The position numbers were made by a program, and so were the translations under genes. From positions 33,182 through 97,181 of the forward strand of contig NZ_JFCA01000031.1 in assembly GCF_000612585.1 (NCBI RefSeq): 64,000 nt of DNA. The letters run 5' to 3'. Of this stretch, positions 42,956 to 51,193 are shown one piece after another; position 1 is the first letter of the stretch, and every line of letters begins with the position of its first letter. Below the pieces are notes generated by a model. That model was not told where the DNA came from. It searched no databases and saw only the letters and a list, made by a program, of their open reading frames with translations. This DNA comes from Pseudomonas sp. CHM02. Its GTDB lineage: Bacteria; Pseudomonadota; Gammaproteobacteria; Pseudomonadales; Pseudomonadaceae.

Positions 42956-43423
42956 ATGTACGCTGACCTGTGGAGCTTTGCCCTCTCGACTTACGCCCGC
43001 TCAGGCGTCGAAGCCGCTTGCCTGCGTTTGCAGGAGCAAGGAGCGGATGTGTGCCTGTTGCTGTGTGGCGCGTGGCTGGAGCAGCGCGCAGTGACCGCGA
43101 CGGCCGAGCGTATACAAGCACTGAAACAGATTGCCAGGCCTTGGCAGACACAGGTGATCGAACCGTTACGACAAGTACGCACGCAATGGCGCGCCATGGC
43201 TCAGCAGGATGAGGCTCTGGCGAGTTTACGCGAACGGGTCAAGGCCCTGGAGCTGGACGCCGAACGGCAACTGCTCACGCGACTGGAAGCGCTGGCACAA
43301 ACGTGGCCGACAGACAATGCGATGGACTCACGATTGTGGTTGGAAGGTCTGGCGACTGAGGATGCCGCCAACCTTGACCACGACGCGCTGCAGCAGCTGC
43401 GCGCCGGGGTCACCAACACTTAG
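42956..43423 (+). CDS. TIGR02444 family protein of unknown function
   Basis: A 155-residue soluble protein that begins MYADLWSFALSTYARSGVEAACLRLQEQGADVCLLL (in part), the hallmark of TIGR02444. The rest is helical and rich in glutamine and arginine. The start is uncertain: GTG and TTG codons lie up to eight codons upstream, but the ATG fits the family. It diverges from the ABC-F gene and its end overlaps the converging algP gene by four bases. No activity is known. Confidence 0.85.
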   Translation: MYADLWSFALSTYARSGVEAACLRLQEQGADVCLLLCGAWLEQRAVTATAERIQALKQIARPWQTQVIEPLRQVRTQWRAMAQQDEALASLRERVKALELDAERQLLTRLEALAQTWPTDNAMDSRLWLEGLATEDAANLDHDALQQLRAGVTNT

Positions 43424-44634
43424 GAAGCGCTGGTTGGGGCGGTGCTTGGCGCTACCGGAGCAGGCGTGCTGCTGGCCGGCGCAGTTGGAGCGGTGGACGC
43501 TGCCGGGGCGGCAGCAGGTGTTGCTGGCTTGGCCTGTGCTGGTTTTGCGGCAGCTGGCTTGGCAACGGCTGGCTTTGCAGCAGCAGGTTTAGCAGCTGGC
43601 TTGGCGGCTGGTTTTGCAGCAACAGGTTTGGCGGCCGGCTTGGCGGCTGGTTTTGCAGCAGCAGGTTTGGCGGCCGGCTTGGCAGCTGGTTTTGCAGCAG
43701 CAGGTTTGGCAACTGGCTTGGCGGCTGGTTTTGCAGCAGCAGGTTTGGCAACTGGCTTGGCGGCTGGTTTTGCAGCAGTAGGTTTGGCCGCTGGCTTGGC
43801 GGCTGGTTTTGCAGCAGCAGGTTTGGCCGCTGGCTTGGCGGCTGGTTTTGCAGCAGCGGTTTTAGCCGCTGGCTTAGCAGCCGGTTTCGCAGCAGCCGTT
43901 TTGGCAACTGGCTTGGCGGCTGGTTTTGCAGCAGCGGTTTTAGCCGCTGGCTTAGCAGCCGGTTTCGCAGCAGCCGTTTTGGCAACTGGCTTGGCGGCTG
44001 GTTTTGCAGCAGCGGTTTTAGCCGCTGGCTTGACGGCCGGTTTTGCAGCAGCAGTTTTAGCCGCTGGCTTGGCGGCTGGTTTCGCAGCAGCGGTTTTAGC
44101 CGCTGGCTTAGCAGCCGGTTTTGCAGCAGCAGTTTTGGCAGCAGGTTTTGCTGCGGCTTTAGCCGGTGCCTTGGCAGCAACCGCTTTGCTCGCGGGCTTC
44201 TTCGCCGAGCTCGCTGCAACAGCTTTTGCAGGGGTACGAGCGCCCAGCACTTTAGCCACGGCTTCTTTCACACGACCAACGCCCTGGGCCAGTTTCAGGC
44301 TTTCCTGAGCATCTTTTTTGAGTTGGGAAATGTAGGCGCGGGTTTCAGCTTGGCGATCCTTGAGGGCGTCCAGCAGGTCCTCAAGCTCTTTGACAGCATC
44401 TTTGGCTTTGGCTTGAGCCTTGGCCTTGCCGGCAGTGGCGGCGTCTTGCAGTTTGGTGCGGGATTTGTGCAGCTTCTCTTGCGCTTTACCGCGTTGTTTT
44501 TCCAGCTTGGCGAGCAGTTTTTCTGCATCGGCCAACGCTTGGGAACAGGCGCTTTCCAGATGTTCGAGCAAGCTGCCCGAAAGTTGTTGGAGTAAATGCA
44601 ACGGGGTATTAACAGGCTTCTGTTTGGCCGACAT
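43420..44634 (-). CDS. algP: Histone H1-like alginate regulator AlgP
   Basis: A 404-residue basic protein. Residues 1-130 form a helical, phasin-like domain (LLQQLSGSLLEHLESACSQA and many lysines), and the rest is a long lysine/proline/alanine tail like eukaryotic H1 histones. Residues 169-350 are 14 near-identical 13-residue repeats (AAAKPAAKPAAK-T/P), unlike the simple KPAA tetrapeptides I recall for P. aeruginosa AlgP. The last 54 residues are alanine, proline, threonine and serine-rich. AGGAGG gives a strong ribosome site. AlgP was described as a regulator of algD transcription. The repeated DNA could change length by slippage. Confidence 0.95.
   Translation of the reverse strand: MSAKQKPVNTPLHLLQQLSGSLLEHLESACSQALADAEKLLAKLEKQRGKAQEKLHKSRTKLQDAATAGKAKAQAKAKDAVKELEDLLDALKDRQAETRAYISQLKKDAQESLKLAQGVGRVKEAVAKVLGARTPAKAVAASSAKKPASKAVAAKAPAKAAAKPAAKTAAAKPAAKPAAKTAAAKPAAKPAAKTAAAKPAVKPAAKTAAAKPAAKPVAKTAAAKPAAKPAAKTAAAKPAAKPVAKTAAAKPAAKPAAKTAAAKPAAKPAAKPAAAKPAAKPAAKPTAAKPAAKPVAKPAAAKPAAKPVAKPAAAKPAAKPAAKPAAAKPAAKPAAKPVAAKPAAKPAAKPAAAKPAVAKPAAAKPAQAKPATPAAAPAASTAPTAPASSTPAPVAPSTAPTSAS
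43585..44130 (-). repeat. Tandem 39-base repeats in algP
   Basis: Fourteen head-to-tail units of 39 bases encode the 13-residue unit. Neighbouring units differ at a few third positions and by A/V and T/P swaps; the first seven end in threonine and the last seven in proline. No spacers are present. Confidence 0.92.
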
Positions 44635-44747
44635 GGTTTACCTCCTGGCTGACGTGGGTGCGGCTCATACTAGCCCTCTGCTCTTACCGCCGCTAGGGCA
44701 TGTTGACAGTATCGTTTGCCTTGCGTTGCACCGTGCGAAAATTCTTA

Positions 44748-44759
44748 TCGTTATAACGA
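44748..44759. promoter_or_regulatory. Twelve-base palindrome between algP and the FKBP gene
   Basis: TCGTTATAACGA is a perfect palindrome in the divergent promoter region. It resembles the core of DeoR/GlpR-type operators, but no partner regulator is evident. Confidence 0.35.
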
Positions 44760-44826
44760 AAATACGCGGCACTTTTTACCCACTCACACTGGCATAATCC
44801 GTCGCACTTTCGGCGGGAGAATGCCC

Positions 44827-45504
44827 ATGTCGCGTTACCTTTTTCTTGTGCTTGGCCTGGCGATTTCGGTGGCCAATGCGAGCGAGCAATCGCCGCCCAA
44901 AACCATCGAGCAAAACCAGCACGACCTTGCCTACAGCCTGGGCGCGAGCCTCGGTGAACGCTTGCGCCAGGAGGTTCCCGACCTGCAGATCCAGGCGTTG
45001 ATCGACGGCCTCAAGCAGGCGTATCAGGGCAAGCCGCTGGCGCTGGACAACGCCCGCATCGAACAGATTCTTGCCCAGCACGAAGCACAGAGCGAAGCCG
45101 ATGCGCAGGCACCTCAAAGCGAAAAAGCACTCGCGGCCGAACAACAATTCCTGAGCAAGGAAAAAGCCGAAAAAGGCGTGCGCGAATTGGCGGATGGCAT
45201 CTTGCTCACCGAACTCAGCCCAGGCACTGGCGACAAGCCGACCACCAGCGATCAGGTGCAAGTGAAGTACGTGGGACGGTTGCCAGACGGCACGGTGTTC
45301 GACCAGAGCACGCAGCCCCAATGGTTTCGTCTGGATAGCGTGATCAGCGGCTGGAGCAGCGCACTGCAGCAGATGCCCGTGGGAGCGAAATGGCGCCTGG
45401 TGATTCCATCAGCCCAGGCTTATGGCGCCGACGGTGCCGGCGAGTTGATTCCGCCCTACGCACCCCTGGTGTTCGAGATCGAATTGCTCGGCATTCGACA
45501 CTGA
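44827..45504 (+). CDS. FKBP-type peptidyl-prolyl isomerase, periplasmic
   Basis: A 225-residue protein with a signal peptide (residues 1-19, ending ANA), an N-terminal FkpA-like dimerisation domain (LAYSLGASLGERLRQ, ARIEQILAQHEAQ) and a C-terminal FKBP domain (VQVKYVGRLPDGTVFDQS, WSSALQQMPVGAKWRLVIPS, YGADGAG-ELIPPYAPLVFEIELL). This is the layout of Mip/FkpA folding helpers. Two ATGs (ATGCCCATG) occur; GGGAGA supports the second. Divergent from algP. Confidence 0.93.
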   Translation: MSRYLFLVLGLAISVANASEQSPPKTIEQNQHDLAYSLGASLGERLRQEVPDLQIQALIDGLKQAYQGKPLALDNARIEQILAQHEAQSEADAQAPQSEKALAAEQQFLSKEKAEKGVRELADGILLTELSPGTGDKPTTSDQVQVKYVGRLPDGTVFDQSTQPQWFRLDSVISGWSSALQQMPVGAKWRLVIPSAQAYGADGAGELIPPYAPLVFEIELLGIRH

Positions 45505-45510
45505 GGCAAT

Positions 45511-45541
45511 AAAAAACGGTGCGTCATGCGCACCGTTTTTG
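45511..45541. terminator. Bidirectional terminator between the FKBP gene and algQ
   Basis: AAAAAACGGTGCG and CGCACCGTTTTT form an eight-pair stem around TCATG with A and T runs on each side, so it can serve both converging genes. Confidence 0.92.
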
Positions 45542-45556
45542 TCTCATCGCCAAGGT

Positions 45557-46015
45557 TCAGGCCTGGATAGCAGCGTCTTCCTTATGAGCGGTGTGCAGCA
45601 CTTCGATCAAGCAATCTTCCAGCTCGAAACGCTCATGGAGCAGACCTCCGAGCTCCTTGAATTTTTCAGCAACACACTTACCTTCATCACACAAATCGTT
45701 GAAGGCCAGCAGCTTCTCGGTGATCACGTCAATACGCGGGTAAATGGTATCGGCCAACTCCAAGCCGCGCTGGTCATTGAAGGCCTTCGCTTCGCCGGTC
45801 AGTTGCTCGTAGATTTCAAAATGACCGGCAGAAACGTAATCCACCAAAGCCCCGCAGAACTCTTGCAATGGCTTGTGGTTCTTAGCCAGCGCCTCGGGCT
45901 TGGCGCCGAGAGCATCAAAGGCCCGAACCAGTTCGTGACGTGCCTTCAGCCAGCTGTCGATCAGCTTGTGCACCCCACCCCAGCGTTCCTGAGCATTCTG
46001 ACAACTTTCCAGCAT
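45557..46015 (-). CDS. algQ: Sigma-70 antagonist AlgQ (Rsd homologue)
   Basis: A 152-residue all-helical protein of the Rsd/AlgQ family, beginning MLESCQNAQERWGGVHKLIDSWL, with HFEIYEQLTGEAKAFND and CVAEKFKELGGLLHERFELED, shown in parts. AlgQ binds region 4 of the housekeeping sigma factor and so favours alternative sigma factors, including those for alginate and siderophores. The length is that of P. aeruginosa AlgQ. It is transcribed alone. Confidence 0.96.
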   Translation of the reverse strand: MLESCQNAQERWGGVHKLIDSWLKARHELVRAFDALGAKPEALAKNHKPLQEFCGALVDYVSAGHFEIYEQLTGEAKAFNDQRGLELADTIYPRIDVITEKLLAFNDLCDEGKCVAEKFKELGGLLHERFELEDCLIEVLHTAHKEDAAIQA

Positions 46016-46224
46016 GATGATCTCTCTTCCCTATAGGGGCGCTGCCGCCTGGTGCCCGCGCAACACTTCAAGGATAAAGCAGCAGCCGGACAAGGCCACC
46101 TCTGACAAACGGTTTCATTAACACGTGCGGGCCAGATTATGCCCGCATGACTATGGCTTCAAGGTACGCAGGAGAGAAAGTTCATACAAGTGTTTAATCC
46201 CGTCCTACAAACTGCGACTGACCT

Positions 46225-46746
46225 TCAGTGCCTCGCCGGGCGCAAACGTTGGCTCAAGAACAACCGTGAAAACTGCATGGCACCCAGGATCAACATCCCG
46301 ACGAAAAACAGCAGGCTCCACTCCGGCAAGCTCAAGTCAAACAGCGTCCAGTTGATCTCCACGCAGTCGACGGTACCTTTGACGGTCAATTGCAGGGCCT
46401 GCCAGAACGACAGGTTTTCGATCATGTAGTGCAGGCTGGGCCAGCAATCGGTCGCCTGGTCCGGTGCGGCGTTTTGTAGCAATACCTGGCGCACGGCGGT
46501 GAAGGCACCAAGCAACGCGAAGCCCATGCTTGCCACGCCGTACAGGCAGACAGCCGAACGCTTGGAGTTATGCAGGGCAGCGACCAGGTTGATCACTGTG
46601 AAAGCGGCCAGGAACACCCGTTGCATCTGGCACAGGAAGCAAGGACGCAGCGAGACGCCGAACTCAAGGTAAAAGGACGCACCCAATGTCAGCGCACCTG
46701 CCAGGAACGCAAGAAAAAACAATGAGCGTGAGGGGGCCAAAGACAT
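46225..46746 (-). CDS. dsbB: Disulfide bond formation protein DsbB
   Basis: A 173-residue inner-membrane protein with four membrane segments. The first redox pair is in RPCFLCQMQR, next to the quinone-contact arginine; the second pair is formed by the cysteines in ATDCWPSLHY and TVDCVEINW, in the second periplasmic loop. It reoxidises DsbA and passes electrons to ubiquinone. P. aeruginosa has two DsbB-type proteins; this location matches the one named DsbH. Gaps of about 200 bases on both sides hold no gene that I can support. Confidence 0.94.
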   Translation of the reverse strand: MSLAPSRSLFFLAFLAGALTLGASFYLEFGVSLRPCFLCQMQRVFLAAFTVINLVAALHNSKRSAVCLYGVASMGFALLGAFTAVRQVLLQNAAPDQATDCWPSLHYMIENLSFWQALQLTVKGTVDCVEINWTLFDLSLPEWSLLFFVGMLILGAMQFSRLFLSQRLRPARH

Positions 46747-46980
46747 GCTTTATCCGCGTCGCGAAAGATAGGTCGCTACGGTAGATGAAAGGCCTGACCG
46801 CTTTCAATACGTGCTGGAGCAGACGATTCCGCGAGAGAGCAAGGACTTCCCGCCTGAAGATGGAAGACCTTGGGCAATCCAGCGTCGGACTTTGCCCACA
46901 AGCGCCCTGAACCCGTCTTTTTGAAGACACAAGGGTCGGCTACCAGACAGGTCTGGGCCAACCCTCGCCCGTGTCCCAAT

Positions 46981-48222
46981 TCAAACGCGAGCCGGGACAG
47001 GCAGCGGTGATGCCAACAGACGGTTATCCAGCAGCCCCAGCCCTTCCTGGAACAGTTGGTTGCTGCGCTCGGTGTCACCCAACTGGGCCAACAAGCGCGC
47101 CAATTCGGCACAGGCCTCGGGATTGCGCTGCACTTGCAGACTGCTTTCCAGGTAATCCCGCGCCTTGCCCCACAGACTGTTTTGCAGGCACAGGCGTCCC
47201 AGCGTCAGCAGCAGGCTGGCATCGCCCGGATGATCCTTGAGCCACCCCTCGGCAAACTTCAATTGCCGGGCCGGATCACTGCCGCGCAACAGGCCGTAGA
47301 GCCGGATCAGGTGGCTGTCGTAGCCACGCTTGATCGCTCCACGCAGCGCTTCCTCAGCCTTGGCATCGGCCCCCAACTGGCGCAGTTGCTCGGCGTAGGC
47401 CAGGACCAACTGAGGCTCCTGGCGCTGGGCGGAAGTCAGTTGCTGCCAGGCCCGCTCAAGGGACTGCAAGCCTGCTTCGCCCTGCTCTTCGCGTTGGGCG
47501 GCGAGGCTGAGGTTCTCACCCCAGGCACGGCGCTCAAGCTCGGCGAGTTCGCTGGCGGGCAGTACTTTGTCCTTGCGCAATTCGGGCAGCAGGCGGATCA
47601 CCGCCGACCAATCACCGCGCTGCTGGTGCAGGCGCTGCAGTTGACGCAAGACCTGCGCGTTATGGGGATGGCGCTCGTGCATCGCCTGCAAGGTGGTCAG
47701 TGCGCCGTCAGTGTCGCCGCGGTCCAGTTGCAATTGCGCATGGCTCAAGGCAACCGCGAGCTCGGCCTGGGGCTGACGCTCCAGGGCGCGCTCCAGCAAG
47801 CCGTCGGACTCTTCGTAACGTCCTTGCTCATTCGCGGCACGGGCGGCGCCGAGGTAGTACAGCAGTGGCTGACGCTCGGCTTCGGCGGCACGGTGCAGAT
47901 GGCGCTCGGCGCTGGCCCAACGGCCTTCGGCAAGGTCCATCTGGCCTTGCTCGATGGCGATCTGCACACGGCGGCTGCGGTTACGCCGCGACCACGGGTT
48001 GACCACGCCACCGGACGTGGTGACCAGGCTCAACAGCACACGGATCAGGTAGATCGCCAAACCGAGCGCAAATACCGCTACCACCGTCGCCCACAGGCTT
48101 GACTCATAATGCAGTACATGAGGGTAGGTAATCAGCACGTAGCCGGTGTGTTTCGAAATGCCTACAGCCAGTGCCAGCGCGACTGCAATCGCCAGCACCA
48201 GGATCACATAGAAACGTTTCAT
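46981..48222 (-). CDS. hemY: HemY-like tetratricopeptide membrane protein
   Basis: A 413-residue protein with two N-terminal membrane segments (residues about 5-22 and 42-65) and a cytoplasmic tetratricopeptide region (RHLHRAAEAERQPLLYYLGAARAANEQGRYEESDGLL, in pieces). This is the gammaproteobacterial HemY, last gene of the hemCDXY operon, unrelated to the protoporphyrinogen oxidase also named HemY. Its function in tetrapyrrole synthesis is not clear; it may be a scaffold. It begins five bases after hemX. Confidence 0.93.
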   Translation of the reverse strand: MKRFYVILVLAIAVALALAVGISKHTGYVLITYPHVLHYESSLWATVVAVFALGLAIYLIRVLLSLVTTSGGVVNPWSRRNRSRRVQIAIEQGQMDLAEGRWASAERHLHRAAEAERQPLLYYLGAARAANEQGRYEESDGLLERALERQPQAELAVALSHAQLQLDRGDTDGALTTLQAMHERHPHNAQVLRQLQRLHQQRGDWSAVIRLLPELRKDKVLPASELAELERRAWGENLSLAAQREEQGEAGLQSLERAWQQLTSAQRQEPQLVLAYAEQLRQLGADAKAEEALRGAIKRGYDSHLIRLYGLLRGSDPARQLKFAEGWLKDHPGDASLLLTLGRLCLQNSLWGKARDYLESSLQVQRNPEACAELARLLAQLGDTERSNQLFQEGLGLLDNRLLASPLPVPARV

Positions 48223-48227
48223 CGGCT

Positions 48228-49340
48228 CTACTCCTGCTTCGCCGGCGTTGCCGCCGCCTTGGCTTCGTCGGCAGACAGATGACGACGCTCAAGGTACGCC
48301 TGCACGGCAGCCAGGCTCGCGGCCAAGTCCGGCGTTACCACCGACACCGCCTTGGGCTCGAGCTCGGCGATGCGCGCCAGCATCGCTTTGCTCTGTGGGT
48401 TGTCCGGGTTGAAGTTGTCCTGCAACACACTGCGCGCCTCGCCCAGGGAGCGGCTGTAGACGGCCGACTCGCCATTGAGCGCCGCCCACTGTGCTTGCTC
48501 CAGTGCCAGGCTCAGGGCCAGGCGCACCTGGTTCAGGCCTTGGCCGGCCAGCAGCGGACGGATGTTGTCGTCGGGGTTGAAGTCGATGCGGAAGTAACGG
48601 GAAATCTGCTCCCACCACTGGCTCCAGCGGCTCTCCGTATCGGTAGTCGGGCGCCCACCGGAAGCAGGCTCGGTCAGCTGATACTCTGGGGCAATGGCCG
48701 ACAGTTGCACGACCTGGTCACGCAAAGCTGCCAATTGCAGGTAGAGCCCGGTGCGGTCCGGCTGCTCGGTGCTGCGCAGCGCGGCAAGGCTCTTGGCCAA
48801 TTGCTCGCGGGCGGCGTAGGAGCCTGGATCACTTTGCTCGCGAAGAATCTCGTCGGCGCCCTGGACCAGCGCCTGTGCGCTGTTGATATCTTGCAGCGCG
48901 GACAGGCGCAGGCTCGCCAGACGAATCAAGTGCTCGGCCTCGGCCAGGCGCCAATCCTTGCGGCTGGACCCCAGTACGGTTTCCAGGCGCTGGCTCAGTT
49001 GCTGCTGATCACCCTGCAACTGGGCCACCAGACGACGACGCTCCTCCAGCTCATCCGCACCCGGCAGCTGCGCCAGGCGTGCAGCCAGTTGTTGCTGGCT
49101 TTGCTTGAGGGACTGGGACTGGTCATCGAGGGTCTGCACTTGGCCCAACTGTTGTTGGCTGCTGGCTTGCAGGGCACGGACCTGCCAGATCCCCCAACCG
49201 CCGGCGGCAACACCGGCGGCGCCGAGCAGCAAGGCGACGATTGCCAGGCCATTGCCACGGCGCGGCGCGGTGACCGGTGACTCAACCGGCGCATCAAGTG
49301 CGGGTTGGGCTTCATCTTTAGGCAAGGCTGTTTCGCTCAC
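48228..49340 (-). CDS. hemX: HemX-like membrane protein
   Basis: A 370-residue protein with one membrane segment (residues about 28-52, LAIVALLLGAAGVAAGGWGIWQV) and a long periplasmic coiled coil rich in glutamine (SSQQQLGQVQTLDDQ and following). It belongs to the hemX family, often mislabelled uroporphyrinogen-III methyltransferase, though no methyltransferase motif is present. The start is a GTG with AAAGGA ahead. It lies between hemD and hemY in one operon. Confidence 0.92.
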   Translation of the reverse strand: MSETALPKDEAQPALDAPVESPVTAPRRGNGLAIVALLLGAAGVAAGGWGIWQVRALQASSQQQLGQVQTLDDQSQSLKQSQQQLAARLAQLPGADELEERRRLVAQLQGDQQQLSQRLETVLGSSRKDWRLAEAEHLIRLASLRLSALQDINSAQALVQGADEILREQSDPGSYAAREQLAKSLAALRSTEQPDRTGLYLQLAALRDQVVQLSAIAPEYQLTEPASGGRPTTDTESRWSQWWEQISRYFRIDFNPDDNIRPLLAGQGLNQVRLALSLALEQAQWAALNGESAVYSRSLGEARSVLQDNFNPDNPQSKAMLARIAELEPKAVSVVTPDLAASLAAVQAYLERRHLSADEAKAAATPAKQE

Positions 49341-49358
49341 GTATCCGTCCTTTGCGTA

Positions 49359-50117
49359 TCAGAGAGTGGGAACGGTATAGCTCCGTATCGCCACTAACAA
49401 AGCCGCGGCACTCGCACCGCGACAATCCACAACTTTTTCTGCGCCAGCGGCCCGCGCCATTTCCTGGATTCGCGGGCTCGGCACGAACAACGGTAGCTGT
49501 GCCACCTGTGGCCAATCGGCTCCGGCCAGGGCCTGCAGGTGCAAAAAACCCTGCCCACTGCTGACCACCAGGCCGTTCAAGCGTTCCAACTGGATGCGTT
49601 GCACCAGCACACCGGCGTCGTAGGCCGGAAGAAAACGGCGATACAACTCCAGATAATCGACACTAGCACCTTGCTCACGCAAACGCTCCGCCAGCAGCTC
49701 ACGACCGCCCTCGCCGCGCAGGATCAATACCCGGGCACCGGGGCGTGCGATAGCCTCGCGCAACGCAGGCAATTGAAGCAAGGCCTCGCTGTCATCGCCA
49801 GTCGGTGGGTAGTGAACGTTGAGGCCGTGATCAGCCAGGACCTGCGCGGTGGCGGCGCCGACACTGAACCACGGCAGTTGCTTCCCCGCCCGCCCCAGCT
49901 GCTGCACGGCCAGGCGCGCGGCAGGTTTGCTGACGACGATCACCGCACAGTAGCGGTCCAGACCACAGAAGACGGCCTGCTGTTCAGGGGTGACAGGCAG
50001 CGGCTCAATGTCCAGCAGCGGCAAACTGCTGCTGAAAATACCCGCTTCGGACAACGTGGCCGCCAGGGCCATCGATTCCTCGGCTGGCCTCGTCAGCAGC
50101 ACGCGCCATTCGGTCAC
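49359..50117 (-). CDS. hemD: Uroporphyrinogen-III synthase
   Basis: A 252-residue enzyme that closes and flips ring D of hydroxymethylbilane. Sequence conservation in HemD is low, but the expected landmarks are there: WRVLLTRPAEESMALA at the start, CAVIVVSKPAARLAVQQL, and FSVGAATAQVLADHG with the conserved tyrosine/glycine region after it. Its GTG overlaps the hemC stop (GTGA), the conserved hemC-hemD coupling. Confidence 0.95.
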   Translation of the reverse strand: MTEWRVLLTRPAEESMALAATLSEAGIFSSSLPLLDIEPLPVTPEQQAVFCGLDRYCAVIVVSKPAARLAVQQLGRAGKQLPWFSVGAATAQVLADHGLNVHYPPTGDDSEALLQLPALREAIARPGARVLILRGEGGRELLAERLREQGASVDYLELYRRFLPAYDAGVLVQRIQLERLNGLVVSSGQGFLHLQALAGADWPQVAQLPLFVPSPRIQEMARAAGAEKVVDCRGASAAALLVAIRSYTVPTL

Positions 50118-51055
50118 TGCGGACCGGCCTCGCCGTAGACTTTTTGCAGAATGGCGCCGGCGCCCTTCTCCAGCAGCGCTTCAGCCACCTGGATACCCAG
50201 GGCCGTAGCGTCGCGCTGCGGACCACGAACCTCGGCGGTCAGCAGCGTGCCGCCTTCCGGGTCCCCAACCAAGCCACGCAACCACAGGTTGTCACCTTCG
50301 AGCACGGCGTAGCAGGCGATCGGCACCTGGCAGCCACCATTGAGGTGCTTGTTCAGGGCACGCTCGGCCGTGACGCGCACCTCGGTGTCGTGGTGATCCA
50401 AGGGTTTGAGCAGGGCGTGGATTTCAGGGTCGGCGGTACGGCATTCAATGCCAACGGCGCCCTGCCCACCCGCGGGCAGGCTGTCCTCGACGCTGATGGC
50501 CGAGGTGATACGGTCTTCGAAACCCAGACGGATCAGGCCGGCCGCCGCGAGAATGATCGCGTCATATTCGCCCGCGTCGAGCTTCGCCAAACGGGTGTTG
50601 ACGTTGCCGCGCAGGAAGCGGATCTGCAAGTCCGGGCGGCGGGTCAACAGCTGTGCCTGGCGGCGCAGGCTCGACGTACCGACGATGCTGCCCAGGGGCA
50701 GCTCATCCAAAGAGGCATACGTGTTGGAAACGAAGGCATCACGCGGGTCTTCGCGCTCACAGATGCAAAACAGGCCCAGGCCTTCAGGGAAGTCCATGGG
50801 CACGTCTTTCATCGAATGCACGGCGATGTCAGCTTCGTTTTCGAGCAGTGCGGTTTCCAGTTCCTTGACGAACAACCCCTTGCCGCCGATCTTCGACAGT
50901 GGCGAGTCGAGCAGCTTGTCGCCGCGACTGACCATGGGCACCAGGGTCACCGTGAGACCAGGATGGGCCTGCTCCAGACGTGCTTTGACGTATTCGGCCT
51001 GCCACAAGGCCAAGGCGCTTTTACGGGTGGCGATGCGGATTTCGCGAGAGGACAT
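50114..51055 (-). CDS. hemC: Hydroxymethylbilane synthase (porphobilinogen deaminase)
   Basis: A 313-residue enzyme that joins four porphobilinogens into a linear tetrapyrrole. The dipyrromethane cofactor cysteine is in LNGGCQVPIACYA; the catalytic aspartate lies in AVHSMKDVPMDFP. The opening REIRIATRKSALALWQAEYV is typical. First gene of the hemCDXY operon; it lies 138 bases from algR, which ends upstream on the same strand. Confidence 0.97.
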   Translation of the reverse strand: MSSREIRIATRKSALALWQAEYVKARLEQAHPGLTVTLVPMVSRGDKLLDSPLSKIGGKGLFVKELETALLENEADIAVHSMKDVPMDFPEGLGLFCICEREDPRDAFVSNTYASLDELPLGSIVGTSSLRRQAQLLTRRPDLQIRFLRGNVNTRLAKLDAGEYDAIILAAAGLIRLGFEDRITSAISVEDSLPAGGQGAVGIECRTADPEIHALLKPLDHHDTEVRVTAERALNKHLNGGCQVPIACYAVLEGDNLWLRGLVGDPEGGTLLTAEVRGPQRDATALGIQVAEALLEKGAGAILQKVYGEAGPQ

Positions 51056-51193
51056 GGATCAATCCGTACTGAATAGATACGGCAGATAATAACAGCTCAG
51101 GCAAATACGCTTTGATTTGAATCAGCAAGTGCGGGGCCTCCCTGGCCACGTCGCACCGGGATAAGGAATGCAGGCCGCGCCACAGCCCCTGGG

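Noticed and set aside
43585..44130. CRISPR-like repeat pattern
   Set aside because: Units are adjacent with no unique spacers, are coding, and no cas gene is near.
43452..44219. Second minus-strand frame through algP with LLLQNQPPSQ repeats
   Set aside because: A frame-shifted reading of the same tandem repeat; no ribosome site and no family match.
43442..44308. Long plus-strand frame of 288 residues rich in G, L and A opposite algP
   Set aside because: It is the antisense image of the 39-base repeats; the repeat length is a multiple of three, so every frame stays open.
48228..49340. Uroporphyrinogen-III C-methyltransferase activity for HemX
   Set aside because: No methyltransferase motif; the protein is a membrane-anchored coiled coil.
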